DNA of 64,000 bases from Paracrocinitomix mangrovi (GCF_019740355.2 NZ_CP091819.1:1550001-1614000); one strand, 5' to 3'; counted from the first letter of the stretch, positions 25,787 through 34,028 are shown. Translations and numbers: made by a program. Notes: generated by a model not told the origin, from the sequence alone.

Positions 25787-27698
25787 GCTGCTCTAATTCA
25801 TCAGCAGAATTTTCCCAAATTGACATTTGTTCATTCAGTTTTTCCTGCAATTCTTTTAGCGTATTAGCAGTTTCTCTGTAACTAGTATCTTCACTGTAAC
25901 CGGCAGCTTCTAATTCAGCTGTTTTTAAAGCTATTTCAGCTTCTAAAATCTCAATTTCAATTTCTGCACTTTTGATGGCACTTTCTAATTTTCTCAACTG
26001 AGCCTTTTCTTCTTTTGTCGCCTGGTAATCTTGTTTTGTTTCAGATTTCTCAGTTACAATTTCCTTTGCAGGATTACTGTTTTTTATTTCTTCTCCGTCA
26101 AACCTTTTCAAGAATTCGTTGACTCCGAAATAATGTGTTTTGATGCTTGTTGGATGAATCTCCCAAATCATATTACTCAAACCATCTAAAAAATCACGGT
26201 CGTGAGAAACCAGCAACAAAGTTCCTTCATATTGCTTCAAAGCATCCTTTAATATCTCTTTACTTTGAATATCTAGGTGATTGGTAGGCTCATCCATGAT
26301 GAGTAGATTAAAATCTGCAAACAACAATTTACAAATCGCTAACCTTGTACGTTCTCCCCCCGATAATACTTTTACATACTTATCTACATCCTCACCACTG
26401 AAAAGAAAAGCACCTAAAATAGATCTGATGTCCTTACGTTTTTCTCCCTTGGCAATGGCGTCAATTGTTTCAAATACAGTTTTTTCAGGATCAAGTGTTT
26501 CGGCTGAATCCTGAGCAAAGTAACCGATAGAAACATTGTGACCGTATTCAACCTCTCCGTCAAAATCAATTGATTTAGTAATACACTTAATCAAGGTTGA
26601 TTTACCTACTCCATTTGGCCCCAACAAAGCAATCTTTTCTCCCCTACTCAACAATACATCCAAATTGGAAAAGATCTTTTTGTCTCCGTATGTTTTTGAT
26701 AATTTTTTAATATCCAAAACTCTCTTTCCTGAAGGGTTGGAGAGTGTAAATTTCACATTAAAAGCGGCTCTTTCAATATTGTCAATTTCAATGCGATCAA
26801 CTTTTTCTAATTTCTTGATCAAACTCTGAGCAAACGAGGCTTTACTAGCTTTTGCTCTGTATTTATCAATTAATTGTTCTGTTCTTTTAATCTCTCTGTC
26901 TTGATTCTTTTTAGCCTGCATTACTCGCTCCATCTCCTCTGCATGCAATACTAAATACTTAGAGTAATTACACTTATAATCATACAATCTTTGATTCGCA
27001 ATTTCAATTGTACGATTGGTAACATTATCTAAAAAACGTCTGTCGTGAGAAATTAACACCAATCCTCCTTTGAAGTTTTTTAAATAATTCTCCAGCCATT
27101 GAATAGACACAATATCCAAGTGGTTTGTAGGCTCATCTATTAGTAAAACATCCGGATTGTTCACCAAAAGTTTTGCTAACTCCACTCTCATCTGCCAACC
27201 TCCACTAAAACTTCCTATGGCATTATCAATTTCATCTCTCTTAAAACCTAACCCTTTCAACACCTGCTCAATCTTTTCATCTAAAGAAAAAGCATCCAAA
27301 ACAGTTAAGCGATCATTCAATTCTGTAACCTCTTCAATCAATGATGCATACTCATCAGATTCGTAGTCTGTACGAGTGGTTAACTCACTGTTTACAAAAT
27401 CCAATCTGTCTTGTAATTTGGCTACTTCTTCATTGGATTTTTGAATATAGGCACGAACACTTATGTCCTTTGGAATTTCAATATCCTGTGTCAGATATCC
27501 TAATGTGATACCTTTTTCATGAGCCACAGTACCTGCTGAGGGTTGAATTCTTTTGGAAATAATCCCCAACAAGGTTGATTTACCAACCCCATTTTTTCCG
27601 GTTAATCCAATTTTATCACCTCTATCAATAAATAATGAGATGTCTTTGTATAAATACCCCTGAGGTAAATGATATGATAAAGCGCCGATTGTAACCAT
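25773..27698 (-). CDS. ABC-F family ATPase (translation-factor type)
   Basis: 641 residues from the ATG at 27698; an in-frame TTG 12 bases earlier is less likely. There are two ABC domains without membrane segments: Walker A GKNGVGKST and GPNGVGKST, signature FSGGWQMRV and LSGGERTRL, Walker B LLIDEPTNHLD and LIMDEPTNHLD. A charged linker separates the domains and a long C-terminal coiled coil (QLRKLESAIKSAEIEIEI) follows. ABC-F proteins bind the ribosomal E site and relieve stalls or give antibiotic resistance; the exact subfamily is not resolved. A GC-rich hairpin holds the start codon in its loop (see 27682). The gene lies 38 bases downstream of gldN copy 2 on the same strand. Confidence 0.92.
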   Translation of the reverse strand: MVTIGALSYHLPQGYLYKDISLFIDRGDKIGLTGKNGVGKSTLLGIISKRIQPSAGTVAHEKGITLGYLTQDIEIPKDISVRAYIQKSNEEVAKLQDRLDFVNSELTTRTDYESDEYASLIEEVTELNDRLTVLDAFSLDEKIEQVLKGLGFKRDEIDNAIGSFSGGWQMRVELAKLLVNNPDVLLIDEPTNHLDIVSIQWLENYLKNFKGGLVLISHDRRFLDNVTNRTIEIANQRLYDYKCNYSKYLVLHAEEMERVMQAKKNQDREIKRTEQLIDKYRAKASKASFAQSLIKKLEKVDRIEIDNIERAAFNVKFTLSNPSGKRVLDIKKLSKTYGDKKIFSNLDVLLSRGEKIALLGPNGVGKSTLIKCITKSIDFDGEVEYGHNVSIGYFAQDSAETLDPEKTVFETIDAIAKGEKRKDIRSILGAFLFSGEDVDKYVKVLSGGERTRLAICKLLFADFNLLIMDEPTNHLDIQSKEILKDALKQYEGTLLLVSHDRDFLDGLSNMIWEIHPTSIKTHYFGVNEFLKRFDGEEIKNSNPAKEIVTEKSETKQDYQATKEEKAQLRKLESAIKSAEIEIEILEAEIALKTAELEAAGYSEDTSYRETANTLKELQEKLNEQMSIWENSADELEQLKSS

Positions 27699-27708
27699 AA
27701 ATCGGCGC
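27682..27708 (-). promoter_or_regulatory. Hairpin with the ABC-F start codon in its loop
   Basis: On the minus strand, GCGCCGAT (27708-27701) and ATCGGCGC (27689-27682) form a perfect 8-base GC-rich stem. The 11-base loop contains the ATG at 27698-27696. It could control translation of the ABC-F gene. It could also weakly terminate the gldM-gldN copy 2 transcript, since a short T stretch follows. Confidence 0.5.
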
Positions 27709-27736
27709 AAAGTTAAGAACTAAATATGTCATCTGA

Positions 27737-28771
27737 TTAAAAACTCCATAAGTTATGTTCCATATTGGAAATTTTCTCCTCAATTCTTTCAGATTCAAGC
27801 AATGCTTCTTGCCCTGCATTGTATTCATTAATGAATCTATCATAAATGTTAGACTCCTTAATTACATAGCTCTGGAACATTCTTTTTTGAAACAAATCAT
27901 CAAATGACATTCTTTGAGCATCATTGTGACGATTTTGAACAAAAAAGTTCTGAAGTTTATACTTTGCTTGTGGATAATACACCCAAAACAGCTCTTTCAT
28001 TCCTATAATATTTCCATCAGGATCTTTTTCATAAACACAAGGTGCAATTCCTATAATTCTCGGCTCAACAATTGATCTTTCCTTATCAAAAAACCAATCT
28101 TCCTTGATGTGATATTGGACGATATCTTCAGATTTATACCAAAAATATTCTCTGGGATAGTAAACCACTTCTCCTCTAGTATTCATTGAATCTATGGTTG
28201 GATCGAGCACACACTTTACAACAACTCTTGGCGAGAAAAAGTCTGTGTATCCAAAATACCCTTCTTTAATAAAGTCTCTGTAAACAGAATCTGTGTAAAA
28301 ATTCCCTTTGATAGATGAACCATATTGCTCTGCTGTAATTGGATATTTGAATTGATCTCCATCTTTCCAATCAACCCAATCCGGATTATAGGGAGAGTAC
28401 ATAGTGATGTCTCCTTTGAGAATAAAATGTAACAACACTGTCCAAAGGCTCCAACGCGTGCTATTTTTTTTCCAGTTCCATTCACCCACCATTTCATCTC
28501 CAGGTTGAATATCATCTAAAGGATAGTATAAAGTATGATTCATTTTTTGCCTTAAATCAATGGCTCTCCATACTCTTTTGCTCCACATCACATCCCTTTC
28601 ACTTACACTTTCATAAACCAGGGGTTTCTTAGTAGGAATATGTTCTTGAATATAAACTCCATCCAGAACTCCGGGTGCAGGAGTATTGATGGGTCCGTTA
28701 ATGTCATTGCTTTGTGCTAGGCTCAATTGACAAGATGTCGCCAAAAGAGCTGAAAAAATCAGTCTTCTCAT
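27737..28771 (-). CDS. gldN: GldN-family T9SS protein, second copy
   Basis: 344 residues, exactly the length of the main GldN at 38924. It has a signal peptide (MRRLIFSALLATSCQLSLAQ) and shares with that copy APGVLDGVY, EHIPTKK, RVWRAIDLR, DWVDWKDGD-like PDWVDWKDGDQFKYP, YYPREY, EDIVQY, KEDWFFD, RHNDAQRMSFDDLF and a C-terminal EHNLWSF. GldN is a periplasmic ring component that works with GldK at the outer membrane. It is downstream of gldM copy 2 with an 82-base gap containing an inverted repeat that covers its start codon. The duplication means a second, partial T9SS core or a cargo-specific variant. Confidence 0.93.
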   Translation of the reverse strand: MRRLIFSALLATSCQLSLAQSNDINGPINTPAPGVLDGVYIQEHIPTKKPLVYESVSERDVMWSKRVWRAIDLRQKMNHTLYYPLDDIQPGDEMVGEWNWKKNSTRWSLWTVLLHFILKGDITMYSPYNPDWVDWKDGDQFKYPITAEQYGSSIKGNFYTDSVYRDFIKEGYFGYTDFFSPRVVVKCVLDPTIDSMNTRGEVVYYPREYFWYKSEDIVQYHIKEDWFFDKERSIVEPRIIGIAPCVYEKDPDGNIIGMKELFWVYYPQAKYKLQNFFVQNRHNDAQRMSFDDLFQKRMFQSYVIKESNIYDRFINEYNAGQEALLESERIEEKISNMEHNLWSF

Positions 28772-28843
28772 AAAATTCGTTTTGGGTCTGCCATGAGGCA
28801 GTGTTCGTATTACTTTTCAAAACAAATAACGAGAAGACTGACT
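28757..28843 (-). promoter_or_regulatory. Long inverted repeat pairing the gldN copy 2 start with the end of the intergenic leader
   Basis: GAGAAGACTGACT at 28831-28843 and AATCAGTCTTCTC at 28757-28769 are complementary over 13 bases with one G-U pair. On the minus-strand transcript the second arm covers the ATG and codons 2-4 of gldN, and the first arm lies just after the gldM stop. A smaller hairpin (CTGCC at 28788-28792, GGCAG at 28797-28801) sits inside the loop. The structure could hide the gldN start until ribosomes finish gldM. Confidence 0.5.
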
Positions 28844-28853
28844 GTGGTTACTA

Positions 28854-30563
28854 TTAACGTTTTACTTTAAAGCTAAAAGACTCTCTTTTGGTTATTCCAG
28901 AAGGATCTCTATATGATACTTCTCCTGAAATGGTTTTTCCTCTACATTGATTTAATATGCTACCTGCATCTGAACTAATTCTTCCACCAGGTAAGATCTT
29001 TTTAGCTCCACCTACTCCTTCAACTCGTATCTCACCTCCAGTAATATCAAACTTAACACCGGTAAGGGTAATGGATTCGTCATAAGCCAATCGGACTTGT
29101 GAAAAATTCTTTCCTTGAACGTATTGAATATCTGAACCATTAATTGCACCATCAATGGTTAGTTCAGGTCCGGGTAACGGAACACATTTAAATTCAAATG
29201 AACCTAAACTGGTGGTTGTACCATCCTCATTTCTACCCACTACTCCAATGGTTGCTCTTCTGGTTCCTCTTTCTACCTTAGCAAGCATTTTTCCATTTTT
29301 GCGCTCAATTCTGCATCCGGATGTAGAAACTGAAATGTTTTCAGATGGAAAACCGGAACCGGTAGCTTCGATAACGTTGTCATATCCCCAATAAAGCACA
29401 CGCATTTCAGGCTGAGCAACAACTCCCATTGGTTGACCTACGGTATAATTAAATTCCCATGGCCTCCAGGTTCTGTCACCTCTTTCATTTACACCAATAA
29501 CACCCTTCACTCTATGTTCACCCGGAGATTGACCCGATAAACTTAAGCCTCCTTTTGTTTCTTTCCATCTTTCAGGAATTGTGTCTCCATCAATACCGTA
29601 TTTGATTACTGCAATGTCATTGGTATCATAGGCTGCGATCATCACTCTTAAACCCAATGAATCACCTTGATTAATATATGCCGTTTGTGCAATTGGCATT
29701 GGTTCAATTTTATTAAAATCAAACATTGGTGCATCAATCTTGGAAACAAAATAAGCAGCTGCCATTGACTCAGCATTTTTAACATCTAATTTTAAGGATG
29801 TAAACATTGCTGCAGCAGCAACTATTGGCGCGTGATCAAACATTACAGATACCCATGGCATCAACTCCTCCTCTCCATGCGAATACAATTTTTCAGGAAT
29901 GGTTAGTGTTTTATACATCTGAGATATTTTAGATGTATCCACTGGATTTGCTGTTTTAAAAGCATCTGCTAAACCACTTGAATTTTCTGGAGCTGTAAAG
30001 CTATAATCCTTACCTCCGTATTTATATGTTCCCATTGAAGAAGTGACTGCATTTCTGTATGCATGGATCCTATTGATTAAATCCAAACCTCTATCATTAG
30101 GTTCATTAGGATTACCTCCAACAAACATATTAGTGGGGATATCATAATTATCCATTGATTGGATATCATCTAATGGTCTTAATTGGGTAATGTTTCCATT
30201 TTCATCTCTGTTTTCAACCCAATCTTCACCTTCTGCGGTGTAGATCATGTCATTGCATTCTCCTAATAAAAATCCAATTAATTCAGCTGTTTGATCTCTC
30301 ATTTCATACGCCTTCTGCTCCCAGAACAACACTTCAGTTAGATCACCTTCAAGGGCTTGAACTGCAGCTTTTTTTTGTCCTATTTGACTATAAGCATCTT
30401 TGGCTTTGATATCAATGATTTCGGCACTGTTATCCAGTTTATTATTTAGTGTTACAAATGCCGCAACTATTTGCTTTGCTACATTTAATGCAAGCAGAGC
30501 AGTTAAGACGAGGTACATCATACCAATCATCTTTTGTCTAGGGGTTTCTTTTCCTCCTGCCAT
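28854..30563 (-). CDS. gldM: GldM-family T9SS motor protein, second copy
   Basis: 569 residues. The N terminus is nearly identical to the main copy (MAGGKETPRQKMIGMMYLVL) and contains the single inner-membrane helix with the conserved Glu-bearing cytoplasmic end. The large periplasmic part has four domains seen in the family (PWVSVMFDHAPIVAAAAMFT, INQGDSLGLRV, YTVGQPMGVVAQPEMRVL, GSGFPSENISV). GldM with GldL forms the proton-driven motor of T9SS and reaches GldK/GldN across the periplasm. No gldL copy accompanies this pair, so this GldM copy must use the main GldL or a distant one. The 250-base upstream region holds paired direct repeats (30712). Confidence 0.94.
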   Translation of the reverse strand: MAGGKETPRQKMIGMMYLVLTALLALNVAKQIVAAFVTLNNKLDNSAEIIDIKAKDAYSQIGQKKAAVQALEGDLTEVLFWEQKAYEMRDQTAELIGFLLGECNDMIYTAEGEDWVENRDENGNITQLRPLDDIQSMDNYDIPTNMFVGGNPNEPNDRGLDLINRIHAYRNAVTSSMGTYKYGGKDYSFTAPENSSGLADAFKTANPVDTSKISQMYKTLTIPEKLYSHGEEELMPWVSVMFDHAPIVAAAAMFTSLKLDVKNAESMAAAYFVSKIDAPMFDFNKIEPMPIAQTAYINQGDSLGLRVMIAAYDTNDIAVIKYGIDGDTIPERWKETKGGLSLSGQSPGEHRVKGVIGVNERGDRTWRPWEFNYTVGQPMGVVAQPEMRVLYWGYDNVIEATGSGFPSENISVSTSGCRIERKNGKMLAKVERGTRRATIGVVGRNEDGTTTSLGSFEFKCVPLPGPELTIDGAINGSDIQYVQGKNFSQVRLAYDESITLTGVKFDITGGEIRVEGVGGAKKILPGGRISSDAGSILNQCRGKTISGEVSYRDPSGITKRESFSFKVKR

Positions 30564-30711
30564 AATTTTAGGTTTTAATTGCTGCGACGGCCATCACAAT
30601 CTGGTTTCTAAACCTTAAATGACAGTTAAAAGAAAAAGTAACAAAGCTTTGTAATTGGTTGATTTAGAGTGTTTTGAGGAATAGTAATTATAAAAGAGAA
30701 TCTCCTTAAAG

Positions 30712-30744
30712 TTGAGGGAAAATGTCTAAATTTCAGGGAAAACG
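30712..30744. promoter_or_regulatory. Two direct repeats 20 bases apart upstream of gldM copy 2
   Basis: TTGAGGGAAAATG (30712-30724) and TTCAGGGAAAACG (30732-30744) are 11/13 identical and start exactly 20 bases apart, about two helical turns. A partial third copy (TTGAGGAAT) starts at 30674. They lie between the divergent gldM copy 2 and the lipoprotein gene at 30817. Protein binding is inference. Confidence 0.35.
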
Positions 30745-30816
30745 ATAATTTTAGGTGGTTATTTGCCTTAGAAGCAGGGGCTTTACATCAATAGATTTTT
30801 ATTCAATAATTCATTA

Positions 30817-31212
30817 ATGATGAAAAGACAAAAAATATACTTATTGTTTCTATTTACAATATTTGGTTGCGGTCCTGAGAAAAATTCTTCTTTTTTTTCA
30901 ACTGAACAAAATGACACAATTAAATTATTTTGGGAATTTAAGCATATAAAAACTATTGTTGACACTAAAACTGAGGAGTCAATATTTTTACCAATTGACA
31001 GTAGCTTGAACTCGGCTGAAATAGACTCATTAATACCTATTTTGGAATTTTATCGGCTTAACTATAAAATAACTATAGATAGCATAGTTTTAATTTCTAA
31101 AGGATATGATGGTATTTATAGTTATGAGGACATGTTAATATATGACACTGAGCTGCGCAATAAAATTCAATGTACATACTGCCCTAAATTATTAGAGTAT
31201 ACTAATAATTAA
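30817..31212 (+). CDS. Small lipoprotein of unknown function
   Basis: 131 residues starting at a double ATG. The lipobox TIFGC places the lipidated Cys near residue 18. The rest is short, with alternating hydrophobic and acidic residues and two late Cys (CTYC). I do not recognise the family. The stop is followed by the first palindrome of the island only 10 bases later. Divergent from gldM copy 2. Confidence 0.6.
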   Translation: MMKRQKIYLLFLFTIFGCGPEKNSSFFSTEQNDTIKLFWEFKHIKTIVDTKTEESIFLPIDSSLNSAEIDSLIPILEFYRLNYKITIDSIVLISKGYDGIYSYEDMLIYDTELRNKIQCTYCPKLLEYTNN

Positions 31213-31222
31213 TACGCCCCCC

Positions 31223-31247
31223 GCTCCGCAGTAGCTGTGCTGCTGCG
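31223..31247. repeat. REP-like palindrome R1
   Basis: GCTCCGCAGTAGC-TGT-GCTGCTGCG. The core CCGCAGTAGC pairs with GCTGCTGCG through one G-T pair. It lies 10 bases after the stop of the lipoprotein gene and opens RAYT copy 1. Confidence 0.8.
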
Positions 31248-31276
31248 TCTATTTCGTCAATCAAAAGCTGCTGCAC

Positions 31277-31865
31277 TTACTTTGTTTCAATCAACATCCC
31301 GGGTAAACAAAATACTTTCTCAAGAATCCCATTACCGTCCCAATAGTTTGAAGCTGATGAATACACCCAATGCTCAGCTTTGGTCACAAATCCTTCTTCA
31401 ACAGGGTTATTATGTATATAGTTAATCTTCTCCCAAACAAATTTTTCCGAATACAATTCGATTGCATGATTTCCCGATTTCCAAAATTTAATTTTCTCAT
31501 TTTGAGAATAATTTGTTCCGTTCCTCTTAAAAAAAAAGTTCCATCATCCATTCACGCCTCGATTCGGGTTCATTTTGTATTTGAAACAATATTTGCTTTA
31601 CAGTGTGTCTTTTAAAATCCCGAATTGTATTTTTCAACTCGAAAGGTTCATTGCAATTAACTATCAAATGTAAATGGTTTGTCATCAAACAATAGGCATA
31701 AACGTTCAATCCTTTGTGTTCAATACAATATCGTAGTGATTGAATGATTGCGTCTTTATGATTTTTTCTTGTAAATACATCTATCCATTCAACAATTGTT
31801 AAAGTAAGGTAATAAGAACCATTCTTTTTAATAGTATGTTTAACTCCCTGTTTGATAGAGTTAAT
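31277..31865 (-). pseudogene. REP-associated tyrosine transposase (RAYT), frameshifted copy
   Basis: Same reading as the intact copy at 32591, including the HUH motif (TNHLHL). A run of nine A at 31529-31537 replaces the five A at 32843-32847 of the other copy. This +4 change shifts the frame and stops the protein straight after WMMELFF. The C-terminal part with the YIHNNP-type motif is still present in another frame. The copy is otherwise near-identical, so the damage is recent, unless the run is a sequencing error. Like the other copy, it lacks ATG, GTG or TTG at the expected N terminus. Confidence 0.85.
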
Positions 31866-31888
31866 TTAAGTAAAATGTTTAATATTGA

Positions 31889-31914
31889 CCGCAGCAGCAT
31901 AGCTACTGCGGAGC
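31889..31914. repeat. REP-like palindrome R2
   Basis: CCGCAGCAGC-AT-AGCTACTGCGGAGC, the inverse orientation of R1. It closes RAYT copy 1 and lies 67 bases from the stop of the exported-protein gene at 31981. Confidence 0.8.
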
Positions 31915-31980
31915 TGGGTGAATAAATATTGGCTTTTTTGGTTAATAGTTCATTTACATTAATCTTGAACATCAAAATTA

Positions 31981-32496
31981 CTAGTTGAAGGAGATAGAAT
32001 TCATGATTATTTCAAAAATATTTTCATAATTGCTATCATCACAATCTTCCCAAAATTGCCTAATTTGAATTACTTTATTTTGGTATTTGAAGAGAATTAA
32101 ATTTCCAAGAACGGGAACATCAAGCCACATTTTTTTATATCGATAACGTTTTGCATTCAATCCAGAGATTTCTATATCTTCTATAAATAAAATCTTCACT
32201 TCTGAATTAATATTCATTTTTATTTGAGATTCAAAATACTCATTGGCATAATTTGAGATTGTTTTCTTTTTTTTATAAAGTTTAATGAACATATTCGCTG
32301 GAAAATTATTTGGACAAATAGTTTTATTTGGAATAGCTGAAACCCCGCCATTGCTGTATGGGATCACTTTCCATTTTCTAGGAATTGCAATTTTATAAAA
32401 GCCTGATGAATCATTGAAAACATTAAATGACGAGTCAATTTGACAAAATGTCACTAAGCAAATCACTTGAAATAGTAATAATAATTTAAGCTTCAT
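31981..32496 (-). CDS. Exported protein of unknown function (island cassette)
   Basis: 171 residues with a signal peptide (KLLLLFQVICLVTFCQ). The mature part begins with a KIAIPRKWKVIPYSNGG pattern like that of PsbP/DcrB-type exported folds (a beta sheet with W at the start) and continues with KRYRYKKMWLDVPVLGN. The fold suggestion is weak. The gene is alone between palindromes R2 and R3, which face each other, as in the unit 34101-34538. A short piece of a relative of this gene survives at 36628. Confidence 0.6.
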   Translation of the reverse strand: MKLKLLLLFQVICLVTFCQIDSSFNVFNDSSGFYKIAIPRKWKVIPYSNGGVSAIPNKTICPNNFPANMFIKLYKKKKTISNYANEYFESQIKMNINSEVKILFIEDIEISGLNAKRYRYKKMWLDVPVLGNLILFKYQNKVIQIRQFWEDCDDSNYENIFEIIMNSISFN

Positions 32497-32536
32497 AATT
32501 AAAGGTTACTCTCTTATTAATTCAATGATCCTCCCC

Positions 32537-32561
32537 ACTCCGCAGTAGCTATGCTGCTGCG
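32537..32561. repeat. REP-like palindrome R3
   Basis: ACTCCGCAGTAGC-TAT-GCTGCTGCG, same orientation as R1. It opens RAYT copy 2, about 40 bases upstream of the gene at 31981-32496. Confidence 0.8.
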
Positions 32562-32590
32562 TCTATTTCGTCAATCAAAAGCTGCTGCGC

Positions 32591-33175
32591 TTACTTTGTT
32601 TCAATCAACATCCCGGGTAAACAAAATACTTTCTCAAGAATCCCATTACCATCCCAATAGTTTGAAGCTGATGAATATACCCAATGCTCAGCTTTGGTCA
32701 CAAATCCTTCTTCAACAGGATTATTATGTATATAGTTAATCTTCTCCCAAACAAATTTTTCCGAATACAATTCGATTGCATGATTTCCCGATTTCCAAAA
32801 TTTAATTTTCTCATTTTGAGAATAATTTGTTCCGTTCCTCTTAAAAAGTTCCATCATCCATTCACGTCTCGATTCGGGTTCATTTTGTATTTGAAACAAT
32901 ATTTGCTTTACTGTGTGTCTTTTAAAATCCCGAATAGTATTCTTCAACTCGAAAGGTTCATTGCAATTGACAACCAAATGTAAATGGTTTGTCATCAAAC
33001 AATAGGCATAAACGTTCAATCCTTTGTGTTCAATACAATATCGTAGTGATTGAATGATTGCGTCTTTATGATTTTTTCTTGTAAATACATCTATCCATTC
33101 AACAATTGTTAAAGTAAGGTAATAAGAGCCATTCTTTTTAATAGTATGTTTAACTCCCTGCTTGATAGAGTTAAT
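32591..33175 (-). CDS. REP-associated tyrosine transposase (RAYT), Y1/IS200-like
   Basis: The frame is open for 194 codons, about the usual RAYT length. It reads YYLTLTIVEWIDVFTR near the start, then the HUH motif TNHLHLVV, then the family C terminus YIHNNPVEEGFV and WVYSSASNYW, with the candidate catalytic Tyr in that region. Such proteins are single-strand DNA nucleases that recognise REP hairpins. After the upstream stop (33178-33176) there is no ATG or GTG before the conserved N-terminal part; the first TTG is at 33019, already inside the domain. Initiation at ATT/ATC, or loss of function, must be considered. Same sequence context in both copies. Confidence 0.8.
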   Translation of the reverse strand: MNSIKQGVKHTIKKNGSYYLTLTIVEWIDVFTRKNHKDAIIQSLRYCIEHKGLNVYAYCLMTNHLHLVVNCNEPFELKNTIRDFKRHTVKQILFQIQNEPESRREWMMELFKRNGTNYSQNEKIKFWKSGNHAIELYSEKFVWEKINYIHNNPVEEGFVTKAEHWVYSSASNYWDGNGILEKVFCLPGMLIETK

Positions 33176-33198
33176 TTAAGTAAAATGTTTAATATTGA

Positions 33199-33220
33199 CC
33201 GCAGCAGCACAGGAGCTGGT
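33199..33220. repeat. REP-like palindrome R4 (truncated)
   Basis: CCGCAGCAGCAC followed directly by AGGAGCTGG. Compared with R2 about ten bases of the second arm (AGCTACTGC and neighbours) are missing, so the hairpin cannot form. It lies 14 bases from the stop of the gene at 33234. Confidence 0.7.
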
Positions 33221-33233
33221 GAACATTGCTTCC

Positions 33234-33791
33234 TTACCATTCAGGACCATGATGAGCATGTCCCCAATGCAACCTTTTTTTTTCTCCAAATATATTAGAA
33301 AATCCACAAGTTGAAAAAACGGGAATTCTTAGCCCCATATTATGACCACTATTATAAAAACTGGCATCCTTGTTACTAGAAAAAGAGTATGAATATGTTA
33401 TTTTGGCAAAACGTAAATCAAGAAAAACATTAGGTTTGATGTAATACATTATTTCAGAAATCTGGTAACCATAAGAAATTCCCGTAATGAATCCAAAAGA
33501 TAAAAAACCAACATACAAATTTTGTCTTGTCTCAATGATCATTGAGTTTTTAAAAGGCGATACTCCAAGATTGACAGATTGCTCATAAAAGCCCATGCCA
33601 TCAATAATGTCAACAGCTAGTATTCCTTCTAATCCTAAAAATCCAGTTCTAAGCTGCTCAAAACTGAAATCTAACTCAAAATCTTTTTCATACTCTACAT
33701 CTCCTGTGACGCAACGATTGGAATCAATCATGTTTTGAGTATAACCCGTAAATGAAATTAAAAGCAACAATAATAATTTTAGTTTTTTCAT
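33234..33791 (-). CDS. Exported protein, possible small beta-barrel, unknown function
   Basis: 185 residues with a signal peptide (KLKLLLLLLISFTGYTQ). The mature part alternates aromatic and glycine residues (FLSFGFITGISYGYQI, ITYSYSFSSN) as in outer-membrane barrels, and ends in a His-rich tail (HWGHAHHGPEW). I do not recognise the family. It is the second unit of the island, next to the truncated palindrome R4. Confidence 0.6.
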   Translation of the reverse strand: MKKLKLLLLLLISFTGYTQNMIDSNRCVTGDVEYEKDFELDFSFEQLRTGFLGLEGILAVDIIDGMGFYEQSVNLGVSPFKNSMIIETRQNLYVGFLSFGFITGISYGYQISEIMYYIKPNVFLDLRFAKITYSYSFSSNKDASFYNSGHNMGLRIPVFSTCGFSNIFGEKKRLHWGHAHHGPEW

Positions 33792-33850
33792 AACAAATTT
33801 TAATGTTTCTTACTGCCTATCAAACATTTCAGAACCATTATTAATTTCAT

Positions 33851-33943
33851 TTAAAAGCTTTTATCTTCTTGTTGCAAATAATCATCATATGCTCCATTTA
33901 TTTCATCAACGATACGAAGCTGGGTTAATTTAGGTAAAATGTA
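33851..33943 (-). pseudogene. Decayed gene tail
   Basis: An open frame of 30 codons ends in a normal TAA and reads like a protein C terminus (LRIVDEINGAYDDYLQQEDK). It begins inside sequence shared with the RAYT end and has no start codon. It is probably the remainder of a gene removed by a rearrangement. The family is not recognised. Confidence 0.4.
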
Positions 33944-34028
33944 TTAATCATGGTTTTTTCAAAGCATCACAATTGTAGACCAATACTTGATTAAAGTGGG
34001 CTAATATAGAACAAGTGCAGAGATGTTA

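Larger units (their letters stand above)
31223..31914. mobile_element. RAYT unit, copy 1, bounded by inverted REP-like palindromes
   Basis: A 692-base unit with a REP-like palindrome at each end (31223-31247 and 31889-31914) in inverted orientation, with the transposase-like frame between them on the minus strand. It is near-identical to the unit at 32537. The organisation matches REP/RAYT systems, where a single-copy Y1 tyrosine transposase is linked to scattered palindromes. Confidence 0.75.
32537..33221. mobile_element. RAYT unit, copy 2, with one truncated end
   Basis: Near-identical to the unit at 31223 across its length, including both flanks. The right palindrome (R4) has lost about ten bases from its second arm, so the two ends no longer match. 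The transposase frame on the minus strand is unbroken. Confidence 0.75.

Noticed and set aside
27699-27710. TTG at 27710 as start of the ABC-F gene
   Set aside because: The ATG at 27698 gives the family-typical N terminus (VTIGALSYHL); the four extra residues are not typical.
31237-31615. Plus-strand frames inside RAYT copy 1, repeated at 32551-32983 in copy 2
   Set aside because: They are antisense shadows of the RAYT coding sequence, and their duplication only reflects the duplicated unit.
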